Source of the DNA: Rebecca billardiae RCC1528 | Lineage: Eukaryota > Haptophyta | Reading direction: 5' to 3' | Length of the DNA: 64,000 nt | Assembly (NCBI GenBank): GCA_965240325.2 | Contig: OZ251231.1 | Location: 2,108,001 to 2,172,000 of the forward strand | Shown: positions 35,544 through 50,357 of the stretch, piece by piece | How the letters are laid out: each line of letters starts with the position of its first letter | Numbering within the stretch: the stretch's first letter is position 1 | The notes under the pieces: model-generated | Databases searched by the model: none | What the model was told of the DNA's origin: nothing | The model's input: only the letters and a program-made list of their open reading frames with translations | Position numbers and translations under genes: made by a program

Positions 35544-38500
35544 CTAGGCTGATGACGTCGTCGTCGGCGAGGAGGGCGCTGTGAGCGTCAGCAGCGTCGC
35601 AGGCGACGAGCAGGTCAAGGTGGCGGGCGAGGAGCATGCCGCGCAGTGGCTCATCACCGCCCTCGGCAGTGCACGGCTGGCCGCCGGCATCGGCGGCGAC
35701 CCACCGCCCGATGCATGCGAGCAGCGGCCCCGCCGAAGCGACGCCCCTCGCGCCGCCAGCCTCCGCTGCTGCGCGGGCCCGGCGCCGGCGCGCCGCAGCA
35801 GCAGCGGCCGGCACAGCTCGAGCGCGCGCAGCTCGGCGGCGCTCAGCTCGGCCGGGAGCGGCACGGGGAGGGGCGACGCGCCGGCTCCGAGCCGCGCCGG
35901 CGAGGCGAGGCGCTCGGGCGGAGGCACGGACGCGGCCGAGCTGCCGTCCGAGCGCGCGTGCGCGCGTGCCGGCGCGCCGAGAGCGCGCGCGTGCAGCGCC
36001 GACGCAGCGCGCCGCGCGGCGCGCGTGGCCGCGAGCTCATCGGCGCGCGCCGAGCCGCGCGCGCGCGCAGCGGCGGGGGCGGCCGCGACGGCTGAGGAGG
36101 GCGTGGCGAGCGGACCGCCCGCGCGGCCGCCATCACCGCCGCTCGGTGTGAGCCCGCCGTCGCTGACCGCGGCCGCCTCAGCCCGCCGCGCCGCGGGCGA
36201 GCCGGCTGGCGCGGTCGCCGCGCGCGTCGGATCTGCCAGCCGGGAGCGGGGGCGCGCGCGCGCGACGGCGGCCGCGGCCGCGCCGTCCGCGGCCGCGCCG
36301 CCCGCGGGTGCAGCCGGATGGCGCGCCGCGCCGCGCGCGCCAGCCGGGCGCGCGCGCGTGGCCGGCGTGGGCTGACGCCGCGCCGCGGGCGGGGTGCGCG
36401 TGTGCGCCGTGGAATGCGCGCCGCGCCCCTCAGCCCACGCGCGCTCCACGGCCGCCAGCGCCGCGCGCGCGGACGGCGGCGGCGTGGGCGTGGGTGCGTG
36501 CGTGGGTGCGGGCGCGGCGTGCGTGGGCGCGGGCGCGGGCGCGAGCGCCGTGGGGCCGCCTTCCGTGTCGGCAGCGTCGGCGGCGGGTGGGGCCTCGCCC
36601 GCCGCGCCGCCGCCGGGCGCACGGCCCGCGCCCGCGCGCGGCGCTGGCGCGGCATCGCGTGCGGACGCCTCCGCCTCCGCCTCCGCCTCCGCCTCCGCCT
36701 CCGCCTCCGCCGCCGCCTCCGCCTCCGCCGCCGCCTCCGCCTCCGCCTCCGCCTCCGCCGCCGCCTCCGCCGCCGCCTCCGCCGCGGGCGCGGGCGCGGG
36801 GGCGGCCTCGACGGCCGTGGCGGCGTGCTCGGCCGCACGCGCGTCGAGTGGGCCCATGCCCGTCGGCGTAGGCGTGCGCGGCGTGCGCGCCGAGTCCTCT
36901 GCCGCCGAGCGCGCCGAGCCGCCGAGCGCGGCGGCGAGCGCGCGCGCGCCCGCGCCCGCGGCGCGCGCGCCGCCGGCCGCGCGCGCCGCAGCCCACTGGC
37001 GCTGCCGCTGCCGCTGCCGCGCGCGCTCGGCGCGGGCGCGGCCGGCCCACTCGGCGAGCGCGGCTCGCAGCGCGGCCGTGTCCGCGCGGAGCACGCCCGC
37101 GATGCTCTTCGCGCCGAGCGCGCCCGCCTCCTGCGCGAGCGCCCGCCAGACGCACTCCGCCAGCGCGCCGCCGTAGCCCGCCGTCCATAGCGCGCGCCGC
37201 CAGCCGCGCGGCGCGGCGCGCGCGCTCGCGAGCGCCCAGCGCGCGAGGGCGCGGAGGGCGGGGACGCAGCCGAGCGGGGGCGGCGCGCGGCGCGGCGCGT
37301 GCCAGCTGCGCGCAAGCACGCCGCGCGCCGCGCCGCGCGCCGACGTCGTGCCCGGCCGCCGGCGCGGCGCGCGCGCGCGCCACCGCGCGAGCGCGCGCGC
37401 GCGCGGCGCCGGCGGCGCGGCCGGCGGCGCGGCGCGCAGCGCGGCGCGGCGCGCGCACGCCGCGCACGCGGCGCGTAGGCGGCGCGCCGCGCGCGCGAGG
37501 GCGCGCGCGTCGGCGGCGCGGAGCCGGGCCCGTCTCGCGGCGCGCGCCTCCGCGCGCGAACGCCACCGCGCCACCGCCCGCCGCGCGAACGCCGCGCGCG
37601 CCGCGGCCGCGCGCGCCGCGGCCGCGCGCCGCGCGCGCGCCGCGCGCCGCCACGCGCGCGCGCCGCGGCCGCGCGCCGTGCGGCGCGCGGCCGCGACGGC
37701 GGCGACGGTGGCGGCCCACGCGCGCAGCGCGCGCGCGCGCTGCACGCGCAGCGCGCTCGCGGCGCGCGCCGACGCGACGCGCGCGCGCACGCTCGCCCGC
37801 TCCGCGCGCGCGCGCCAGCGCCCGAGCGCCGCGCGCGCGCGCTGGCGCCGCGCGGCCGCGCGGCCGCGCCGCGCGGCCGCGGCCGCGCGCGCCGCCGCCC
37901 ACGCGCGCGCGCACGCGCGCGCGTGCGCGCGCAGCCGCGCGTGCGCGTCGCGCGCGGCCGCGGCGGCGCGGCGCGCCGCGCGCAGCCGCGTGCACAGCCG
38001 CACGCGCGCGAAGCCCGCGCGCAGCTCGCGCGCCGCGCGCGACGCGGCCGCCACGCGCGCGCCGAGCGCGGCGGCGCGCGCCGCGGCCGCGGCCGCGGCC
38101 GCGCGCCGCGCGGCCGCGCGCGCCGCCGCCGCCCACGCGCGCACGCCGCGCGCGGCGCGCGAGGCGGCGAGCGCGGCGGCGGCGGCGGCGAGCGCCGCCG
38201 AGCGCGCGGCCGCGCCGCGCCACGCGCGCACGCGCGCGCGCGCCAGCCGCCGCCCCGCGCGGCGCGCGAGCGCGGCCGCGGCCGCGGCGCGCGCGCGCGC
38301 GCCGCCGAGCGCGCGCGCGCCGCGCGCCAGCCGCCGCGCGCGCGCGCGCGCCGCCACGCGCGCGGCCACGGCGGCGATCTCGACGCGCGCGTGGAGGCGG
38401 CGGAGCGCGCGCGCGCGCAGCGCCGCCTCGGCGCTCGGCGCGCGAGACACGCCGGCCGGACGCCGCGGCGCCGGGCCGGCGCCGCCGGCCGCGCGCGCGC

Positions 38501-38901
38501 TCGGCGGCGCGCGCCGCGCCGTCGGCGCGCGCGGCGGCCGCGCGGCGGCGCGGCGCGGCGCGCGCGCGCGGCGGTGCCAGTGCGCGAGCGCGGCGACCAT
38601 GCGCTCTCGCGCGAGCGCCGCCGTCGCCGCGAGCGCGCGCAGCTCCGCCGAGAACGCCGCGCGGGCGGCGGCGCGCCACGCACGCAGCGCGGAGCGCGCG
38701 GCGCGCGCGCTGCCGAGCGCGCGCGCCGCGCCCGCCACCGCCGAGCCCGCGCGCGCGCCGCGCGCGTGGCGGCGCAGCGCGCGCAGCGCGCGGCTGCGGC
38801 GCGCGCGGCGCGCATGCGCGGCGTGCGCGCCCGCCACGCGCAGCGCATCGAACGCGTCGCGTGCGCCGCTGCGCGCGCCGTCGGCCGCGGCCGCCGCGCC
38901 G

Positions 38902-38933
<32 letters not shown>

Positions 38934-39119
38934 GGGCGGCGACGGCTGCGGCGCCGCCGGGCGCGCGGCGGGCGGCGGCGCGCGCTGCGGCCGCCTCGGC
39001 GGCGGCCAGCGGCGTGGGGAGCCGCCGGAGCCGGCGGCGGGCAGCGCCGCGCCGGCTCTCCGCGCGTCGGCCGCGCCGCCCGCCGCGTGCGGCCCAGCCT
39101 CGGCGGCATGCCGCTGGCT

Positions 39120-39151
<32 letters not shown>

Positions 39152-41843
39152 CGCCGCCGCCGCCGCCGCCGCCGCCGGCCGCGCCGCCGCTGAGGCCCGG
39201 CGTGCGCGGGCGCGCGGGCGAGTGCGACACGCCCCTGCGCTCCACCGACGCCGTCGCGCGGCTCGCCGCCGCTCGCCAGCGCATCACCGCCCACCCTTGA
39301 GCCGGCGACAGCGTCGGCGCGAATGCAGCGGCGGTGCCGGCGGCGGCGGCGGCGGCGGCGGTCGGCGGCGGCGGCGGCGCGGTGGCGGTGGCGGCTGAGG
39401 CGGCGACGGGCGGCGCGGATGTGGGCGCGAACGGCTCGGTGTCGACGCGGCGCGGCGGCGTGCTCAGCGCCAAGGGCGGCGGCGACGCGCCGCACGCCCC
39501 AGCGCCGCACGCCGCCGCGCCGCGCGCCGCGCCGCCGTGCGCCGACGCCGCGCCGCCCGCGCGCCGCGCGCTCACGGCATCGGCGATGCGGCGGCCGATG
39601 GAGGCGGCGCGGCGGTGCGTGGGCGGCGGCGGAGCGGTGGGCGGTGGCGGCGGGCGCGGGCTGTGCGACCTCACCCGCGCGCCCAGCGCGGGGCGCGCCT
39701 CCTCGGCCGGCGCGGGCGGGTCGGGGGCGGCGGCGCCAACGCCCGGCGCCGCGGGCGGGCGGCGCGGCGCGGCCGCGGCCTCGGCCGCGCCCGCAGCGGT
39801 GGCGGCGGCGGCTGCGGCTGCGGCGGCGGCGGCTGCGGCGCTGCTCGGGGCGGTGGCGAACGCGTCGGGAGCGCCACCGCCGCCATCGGCCACGCGCGCG
39901 CCCGAGCGCGCCTCGAGCAGCGCGGCCCGAACCTCGCCGCCGCGCGCCGCCGCCGCGCCGCCGCCCGCCGCGGCCGCGCCGGCCGCGGCCGCAGCGTGCG
40001 CCCACGCGCGCGCCGCGCCCGCGCCGCGCGCCTCGATGCGCCGCGCGGCGGCGCGCACGCGCGCCGCGCCCGGCGGCGCGCGGCGCGCGGCCCACGCGCG
40101 CACGGCGCGCGCGCACGCGCGCGCGCGCGCGTACGCGTCCAGCGCGCGCGCCGCGCGCCGCGCGTGCCGCGCGCGCGCGGCGCGCGCGCCGAGCGCGCGC
40201 AGCGCGGCGCGGCCGCGCGCGCCGCGCGCGGCCGCGGCCGCGCCGCGCCGCCACGCCAGCGCGGCGTGCAGCGCGCGCAGCGCGGCACGCGTCGCGCGTC
40301 GCGCGCGCGCGCGCGACGCGTCCGCGCGGTACGCCGCCACTCGCGCGCCGAGCTCGGCGGCCGCGTCCGCGCGCGCCGCCAGCGCGCCGAGCGCGCGCGC
40401 CAGCCGCAGCAGCCGCGCCAGCCGCGCCGACGGCGCGCGCGCGCGCCACGCGGCCGTGCGGCGCGCGCGCGAGAGGGCGGCGGCGAGGCGCGCGGCGCGC
40501 AGCCGCGAGGCGGCGGCGGCGAGGGCGCGGCGGCGCGCGCCCAGCCGCGACCACCGCCCGAGCGCGCCGCGCAGCCGCGCCGCGCGCGCCGCCGCGCGGC
40601 CGAGGCGGCGCGCGGCGCGCGCGTCCGACGCCGCGGCCGCGCGCGCGCGCCACGCGCGCGCGGCCGCGCGCACGCGCCGCCGCAGCAGCGCCGCGGCCGC
40701 GGCGTCGGACGCGTCGGCGCGGCGTCGGCGCGCGGCCCACGCGCCGAGCGCGCGCCTCGCCGCGCGCGCCGCGCCGTGCGCCACCGCCACCTCGCGCGTC
40801 TCGCGCCGCTCCGCCGCGCGCAGCGCGGCGCGCGCGCAGCCGCGCAGCGCGCGCCGCAGCCTGCGCGCGCGGCGGCGCGCGCGCGCCTCGGCCGCCGCCG
40901 CGCGGAGGCGCCAGTCGCGGGCGGCGCGCGCGGCCCACGCGGCGAAGGCGCGCGCGCTGCGCGTGAGCGCTGCCGCCGAGCCCCCGCCGCCCGGCCCGTC
41001 CCAGCCCTCCGCCAGCGGCGACGGCGGCGGCGTGAGCGACGGCGGCGGCAGCGGCGCCGCGCCGCGCGCGCCGCCGCCGCCCGGCGCGGCGGCGCGGTCG
41101 GGCGAGCGCGCGCCGGCGCGCACGGCGGCGGCGCGCGCGCGCGCGAGGAGGAGCTCGGGCCGCGTGCGCGGCGTGAGGTCCAGCTCGCGCGCGCACGCGC
41201 CCGCCCACGCGCCCAGCGCGCGGCGCAGCGCCTTCGCCCTCGCCACGGCGCTGAAGGCGCGCGCGTGCCTCGCCGCCCAGCTCGCACGGCCGACTGCCGG
41301 CAGCGCGCAGAGCCAGTCGTCGATGGCGGCGAGGAGGCGGTACCGCGTCATGTGCGCGAGGGCGGAGGCGCGCTGCCCGCGCCGCGCCGCCGCGCCCGCG
41401 CAGCGCACGCCCCATCGCCACAGCGCGAGCAGCGGCGCGCGGCGCGCGCGCCAGCGCGCGGCCGCCGCGCCCGCCGAGCGGCGCCGCCACGCGCGCAGCA
41501 GCGCGCGCGGCGTGCGCGCGAAGGCGCCGAAGATGGTGCGCTCGTGCGTGCGCAGCGCGGGCGTGCGCTCGCCCGCCGGCGCCGCCGCCGCGTCGATCAG
41601 CGCGCCGCGCGCGCCCCAGCGCGCGCGCGCGCCGGCCGCATGCGCGCCGCTCGAGTGCCGCCACGCGCGCCACGAGGTGCGGAGGAGGTCGGCGCGGCGG
41701 AGCTCGTCGAGGAGCGCCTCGCCCGCGAGCTCGGCGGCGAGGCGCGCGCGCTCGCGCAGCGCCGTCGCCCACGTGCGCAGCGCCCGCCGCGCGCGCGCGG
41801 CGGCGACCACGCCGAGCGTGGTGGGCGGCGTGACGCCCAGCAT
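35544..41843 (-). CDS. SFI1-like giant Trp-repeat protein (putative centrin-binding)
   Basis: One uninterrupted frame of 2,099 residues from ATG 41843. It is built mainly of short helical repeats in which a Trp sits between basic and Ala residues (LRAWRRRSAG, LGAWAGACAR, RWRARAE), spaced about 23-35 residues apart. This matches the SFI1 repeat plan, where each Trp-containing helix binds one centrin in basal-body or centriole fibres. The repeats lie in two blocks, ~10-640 and ~1010-1600, with a Pro/Ala/Ser-rich spacer between. The C-terminal ~480 residues are low-complexity, with an Ala/Glu alternating block encoded at ~36660-36790. Ala and Arg dominate, so composition alone could mimic repeats; the regular Trp spacing is the main support. 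Near 35750 another frame looks more protein-like than the annotated end, so the last ~70 residues are uncertain. Confidence 0.7.
36660..36790 (-). repeat. GGCGGA/GGCGGC coding minisatellite (Ala/Glu block)
   Basis: On the plus strand the sequence cycles CCGCCT and CCGCCG units; on the coding strand this gives alternating Ala and Glu. It looks like slippage expansion within the C-terminal low-complexity part of the SFI1-like gene. Confidence 0.8.
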
Positions 41844-42046
41844 CAACTCAAACTACAGCCGCCATCCCCGTCCGGCCGGCCGAGTCCGGTGCGGACTGCC
41901 CGATGGGGTCCGGTGCGCTCAATCATCACTGTCTTCATCAGTCTCAGACATCCCGGCGCCGCGCTCTCAGCTCTGAGCGGGTCTCCACTGAGACCTCACG
42001 GCACGGCCTGCACCGCGCCGCTCACGCCGCAGCACCGTCGCGCGGC

Positions 42047-43567
42047 TCACAGACGGCGGGGGCCGCCCCCGCCTCCGCCTCCGCCCGGGCCGCGGCCCGT
42101 GCCGCGCGCCGCGCCGTGCCGCTCGACGCCGCAGCCGCCGGGGCAGTGCGCGCCGCACAGCCGCCTGCTGCACGCGCGCGCCGCCCGGTTGCAGCAGTTG
42201 CTGTGCGCGCACTCGTCCGAGGGGAGCGGGCGGGGCGGCGCGCCGGGCGGCGGCCCCGCGCGACAGCCCGCCGCCCGCTCCGGCGTGGCCGGGGGCCGCC
42301 ACTCCGCCGCCGCCGCCTCAGCACGCAGCCGCCCCGCAACGCGCGCACCCTCCGCGCCCACTGCGGCACCGAGCTGTGCCTCGAGTTGCGCGCGCACGGC
42401 GGGCAGCGCGCGCTGCACGGCCTCGCGCGTGTGCCCGGCGCTCCCGTCGGACGCGGCGGCGCCGGCGCAGTCCGCGAACGCCGCGCCCACCAGCTCGATC
42501 GCCGCGCGCTCGCGCGCCGCCTCCGCCGGCCGCGCCTCGCCGCCGCCGCGCGCCGCCTCGGCAGCAGCATGGCCGCCGGCAGCATGGCCGCCGAGCGCGC
42601 GCAGCAGCGCGAGGCCGCGCGCGAGCGCGGCGCTCGGGGCGAGGCCGTGCGCCGTGCGCAGCGCGTCGGCCGCGGCGGCGTCGAGCGCGCCGAGCCGCTC
42701 CAGCGTGCCCCCCGCCGCGTCGCGCGCCTCCGCCGCCGCGCGCGCGCGCGCCACCACCTCCGCCGCCAGCGCCGCAAGCGGCGGCAGCGGCTCGAGCGCG
42801 CGCAGCACCGCGCGCGCGCACGCCGCCGAGCCGACGCGCGGCTCGAAGAACTGGGAGACGGGGGCGAGGGTGCGCGTGGCGTGGAGCCAGGCGCGCGCGC
42901 TCTCGGCGTCGCGGATCGGGCCGCCGAGCGCCTCGAGCTTCGCGCCGAGCGCCGCCTCGCGCGCGCCGAGCGCCGCAGCGCGCTTCTCCTGCAGCGAGGC
43001 CTCACGCGCCGCCTTTGCCTCAGCGGCCGCCGCCTGGCGCGCGGCGCGGTCGCGCGGGCTCTCGTGGGCGCGCCGCGCGTTGAGCTCGCGGCGGCGGGCC
43101 CGCGCCGCGCGCCGCTTCTCCAGCCCGTCCATCCCGCCGTGCTCCGCCACCATCCGCGGCACCAGCGCCGCGCTGTACAGGTGGTAGCAGCCATAGTCGG
43201 AGCTCATGCGCTCGTGGGTAGAATGTGGGTACTTGCGCAGCTCGGCGGGGCTGAGCACGAGGAGCTCCGCGAGCTCGGACTGGATGAGCCGCCGCCCGAC
43301 CTTGTCCGCCGGGAGCACGCCGAGCACCGGGTCGCGCACGCGGCGCACGAGCTCGCGCAGCCTGCGGCACACGAGCGAGAGCGGCAGCGGCCGCGCGCCC
43401 GCCGTGCGGTAGTGGTGGTGGACGATGAGCCGGGCGAGCTCGTCGGTGCCGAGGACGGCGCCGACGGGGGAGGCGGGCAGCGCGGTGTACACGTCGGGAA
43501 CCGCCCGACTGGCTGGCGCGCGCGCGCGCTTGGACGGCTTGCTGCTGCGGGAGGCGGCGCGCTTCAT
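42047..43567 (-). CDS. Unknown protein: coiled coil plus Cys/His cluster
   Basis: Single exon, 506 residues from ATG 43567. I do not recognise the family. The N-terminus is basic (nuclear-signal-like: KRAASRSSKPSKRARA). Residues ~45-125 are helical with an LPLSLVCRRLRELVRRV segment faintly like an F-box. A charged Ala/Arg/Glu helix (~160-225, KRRAARARRRELNARR) suggests a coiled coil. The C-terminus carries a compact cluster CAHSNCCN...CSRRLCGAHCPGGC, eight Cys and several His, probably a small zinc-binding module, then a Gly run. It sits 194 bp downstream of LAS1's stop and 203 bp upstream of the SFI1-like start, all on the minus strand. Codon use matches the neighbours. Confidence 0.7.
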   Translation of the reverse strand: MKRAASRSSKPSKRARAPASRAVPDVYTALPASPVGAVLGTDELARLIVHHHYRTAGARPLPLSLVCRRLRELVRRVRDPVLGVLPADKVGRRLIQSELAELLVLSPAELRKYPHSTHERMSSDYGCYHLYSAALVPRMVAEHGGMDGLEKRRAARARRRELNARRAHESPRDRAARQAAAAEAKAAREASLQEKRAAALGAREAALGAKLEALGGPIRDAESARAWLHATRTLAPVSQFFEPRVGSAACARAVLRALEPLPPLAALAAEVVARARAAAEARDAAGGTLERLGALDAAAADALRTAHGLAPSAALARGLALLRALGGHAAGGHAAAEAARGGGEARPAEAARERAAIELVGAAFADCAGAAASDGSAGHTREAVQRALPAVRAQLEAQLGAAVGAEGARVAGRLRAEAAAAEWRPPATPERAAGCRAGPPPGAPPRPLPSDECAHSNCCNRAARACSRRLCGAHCPGGCGVERHGAARGTGRGPGGGGGGGGPRRL

Positions 43568-43760
43568 CGGGGGCGTCGGGGCGAGCCTCTTCACGGCGGA
43601 AAGCTCAAAAGCACGGCAAGTCGGCAACTCGCGAACCGATTTGGCGGGGCGAATTGGCTGTTACAACTTCGTCCGAGACGACCCGAGTGGCTGTTACGAC
43701 TTCCGAGTGGCGTGCGTTCATACTATGGCCATGATTGTGTCATGTGAGCGGAGCTGTCTG

Positions 43761-46883
<3,123 letters not shown>

Positions 46884-49800
46884 ATCTGCTGAGCGCGCGC
46901 GAGCTCGCTCGGCGGCTGCCAAGCCGTGAAGCACCTCCAAGACCGTGCGCGAGCACTCGCCGCCGCTGTGCGGGGGCGATGCTCCGCGCGTTGCTGCCTT
47001 GTCGGCAGTACTTCCAACCGGTGTATATCTACACCCTTTCGCTTGTTCTCTCTCGACGCGCCGCGGGTGTGGTGCGTGAGACCCCCGTGTTGAATGACGC
47101 GTGCGCTGCGCCCCCGCCTGTGCCCGAACCGCGCGGCCCGCGATGTGCCCAGCTGACTAGTGACTGCCTCAAGGCAGCCGGCCTGCAGCAGGAGAAGATT
47201 TGCTCCGGCGCAGGTAGCATACGGTACGTTCCCTTCGCGCCCGCGTACGTCGACGTTGCACATGACAGATGAGACATCGGCTGGGCCTGGTGGCGATCGG
47301 AGTCATCTAACTGAACATGAAATGTGATGTATCAGTATGTATGTACTACTCGGTATCATCGTCAGGAGCAGACTTTATACGGCGTTGGAACTTCGGAACC
47401 CGGTTTAATTAGCCTGGTCCATCTCGATTTTCGCCAGTGAAAAAGCCTTTTTCGGATTTTGGGCGCCTCATTTCTCCCGATTTTTCTCGTTGCTCGTCGC
47501 GCTCGTCAAAAATCGCCACCGGCCGTCCGACGGCTCGCCGCGACGAAGGTCGGAAGGGGCTCGAGAGCCTCGACTGGACGACTGCGCCGCCTCATGTCAG
47601 GTGTAGTGCTGGACACATCGTTCGGGTGCCCCGGTGGTGTGCGTGCACACCTTGAGCGACATGTCTGCGTTGCTTCCGCCGCCCGCGGTCCGTCGCCAGG
47701 TCGACTTCTTGCCCGACGGCGTGCGTCGAACGCTCACCTGCTGGGTTGCGCCGCGCCTTCGAGACGGGCCACCTCGGGTAATATGCGGGCCACGCGACGG
47801 CTCGTGTCGGCCACCGCCTACCCCTAGCATGTATTCGATGCCACCACCAGCGTTGGGCGCGCTGCGCATCGCCAACGCTTCATCCGGCCAGTCCCGTCAC
47901 GTTCGCGCATGGGTCGTCCTGAGCGGCGGCTGTCGATTTGTGCTCCTCGTGGAGCTGTATGACGGGCTGGTGGCGAGCAGGATGGCTCGCCTTGCGGGGC
48001 TGGGTGTGTACAGTCGCAGTGTGGTGGCTGCCGGCTGACTCCCATCGCATGGGTGCTGCTTTACCGTCATGGCCTTTGCTGCGAGCACAAGGTCGAGGAT
48101 CGTACCGCGGTCTGCGAGGCAGAGTCGACGGAGTCGTCGCTTGAAGATGGTTGAGAGCGCGCATACGTCTTCCTTGGTGCCGTGCAGCTACTCCAGCACG
48201 CAAGGCTTGCGCTCTGGCGCCTGTTTGGTGTCCATGGGTGGCACATTGTGCCATTCGGGTGGCTCGGAAGCACGTGCTCGGGTGTCTTTCCCGTTTACGC
48301 GCGGTGGGCCATGTCACCACGCACGGCCAGAGCATGTCATGGCACGCGGAGGGTGCCCATGAACGATCCCCACCCCGGTGGTGGCCGTAGGCGCACTCAA
48401 AGCGGTCGCATCGTCACCCGCGGATCACATCAGTCCGCCGTTGAGGCTGTCGGGCGAGCAAAGACGTGCGATCTGACCCTTGGACGGGCAGCTAGAATCG
48501 CGATTATGCCTCATCTAAGGACGCACATGTCGTCGTTGTAGGCAGTACTGATGCCCCAAGTGAAAGGGCGGGCGTGGCACGCGACTTGACAGCTTGAATG
48601 ACTCGATGCACGCCGCCATGGACACGCGAACCGGATCCGTTGCGAACCTGCCGTGTGGCTCACGGCGGCGCGCGTTGTGCCGCATATCGGCCAGTCGCCA
48701 CGCAGGAGATGGTCTCCAGACCAGGTCCAGCACCTGACCGACTGCCGCACGCCTGGCCGGGTGGGAGTCCGGCCCTCTTCTTGTCTGCAGGAGTGCGCGG
48801 AAGGCCAGGCGGAGCCTCTTCCGACCAATGCACCCCGCGCGCCGCACTAATCGTGCAGCCTGGGACAGCTACCCACCTATGGCGAATATGTAACGACATA
48901 GTGGCATTGTAATTATACAGGTCCAGACCGCATATTTATGCGGGTACACTGCCCATATTATGCGGGTACAAATGGGTAATATTGTCGATCTTGCAGTAGT
49001 TGAGTACGGCCACTTGCGCACAGACCACAGCCCATCCGAATGGCCTGTACCAAGGTTCATGCTCGCCTCGACGTACGCCAATAAGTAAGTTCGTGCGTTT
49101 GGGCTCATTTCGGTTAAGTACTTACCCACATTCAGACTGACGATTCTCTATGTGTCCGTAGTTGTCCGCGGCGCGCGCGCGCACGCTCACGACGGGCCGC
49201 GGATGCGATTTTTAGGCCGAACTTTTTGCTCCGCCCGGGCTGGGCCCATTTGTTACGCTGTTTCCGGGTGTGAGCGCGTGCCTAGGGGCCCGCATTCATT
49301 TGGCGATAAAATCCCCGAAAGTGCTCCAGTGCGTTTGGACCAGGCTAGTTTAATTTGGCGCCCACGCGTGACGCGCCCACTGACTCACGCGGGCACGCGG
49401 CGTGAGGCGGAGCGGACGATGACGACGACGGGGGGCGGCCACGGGCGCGGCGTTGCGTACTCAGTGACTCACAGCTCACTAACACGGCCCACGCCCACGC
49501 CCCACGGGGCCCGCCGCGGGCGGCGGCCGCGGCGGGAACTGCTGCTACTCTGTCGATCTGTACTTGAAGTAGAACTCAGGAAGCGCGCCGGAATCGGCGT
49601 GGCCGAGAGTTATCCGAGTTAAAACTTTAAAAATGCCAAATCGGCAAATGGCCATGGGAGTGATGCCTGATGAGTGATGGGGCAATGGCACGGTCCGGGT
49701 CCCGCCGGGTGACGCCTCTACTCGCCAGCTGCGGCTGACGCGCACCGGCCACTGCGCCTCCGGCCTCGCACGGCCTCAGGCTCATCTCATGATCACTAGA

Positions 49801-50357
49801 CTCTCACTCACAGACGTCGATCTCACTAGTTAGTCACTAAGTCAGCGGCAGTCGGCCCTCGCCGCTCGCGTGGCGTCGGGCTTCGTTCGGGGCGTCGCCT
49901 GGCGGGCGGCTGACACTGGCTGCCGAGCTTGCGCCTCACTCCTCATGCTCAGCCCCTTCCAGCCCGTTAGCGATGAGCGGCCCGCTGACGCCTGGCGTCA
50001 TGCGTCGTCTCCGTAGTGGCGGTAGCGGGGCCCCCATCACTGGGCACAGGAGCGGACCGCACGATAGGCCGATGGTCGGATGGTGAAGCGTCGCCGTGTG
50101 CCGACGCCCGACTGGCAACTCGGCGCGGCGACGCGGCCTGGCCTCCGGCTCCGCGGCTGAAGCTGCCCACGCGCTGGACGCCGAGCCATAGAATCATCAT
50201 CATAGACTCATCACAGCGAGCGAGCGGGCGAGAGAGAGAGAGAGCGAGCGAGCGAGATAGAGTCGAGAGATAGGAGGGCCGAGCCAAGAACTCACGCGAG
50301 AAGCACTTGTCTCGCCATTGGCCGGGCCAACGCCCGATCGGAAGCAACGTCCGGCGA
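46884..50357. other. Gene-poor region, no supportable gene
   Basis: About 3.5 kb of mixed composition. Many short frames occur on both strands (for example 47634-48038 plus, 47880-48335 minus, 48511-48847 minus, 49152-49622 plus). They overlap, none has a recognisable motif, and codon composition lacks the strong third-position GC of real genes here. The middle (47600-48850) could be a decayed mobile element, but no transposase or reverse-transcriptase motif is visible. A short GAGAGA/GAGCGA run lies at ~50216-50256. Confidence 0.5.

Noticed and set aside
36430-41772. 1,780-codon minus-strand frame overlapping the SFI1-like gene
   Set aside because: Almost only Ala, Arg and Gly with no regular Trp; it is the +1 shadow of the chosen frame.
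50216-50256. GAGAGA/GAGCGA run as a regulatory GAGA element
   Set aside because: Simple-sequence slippage is enough to explain it; no nearby start codon supports a promoter role.
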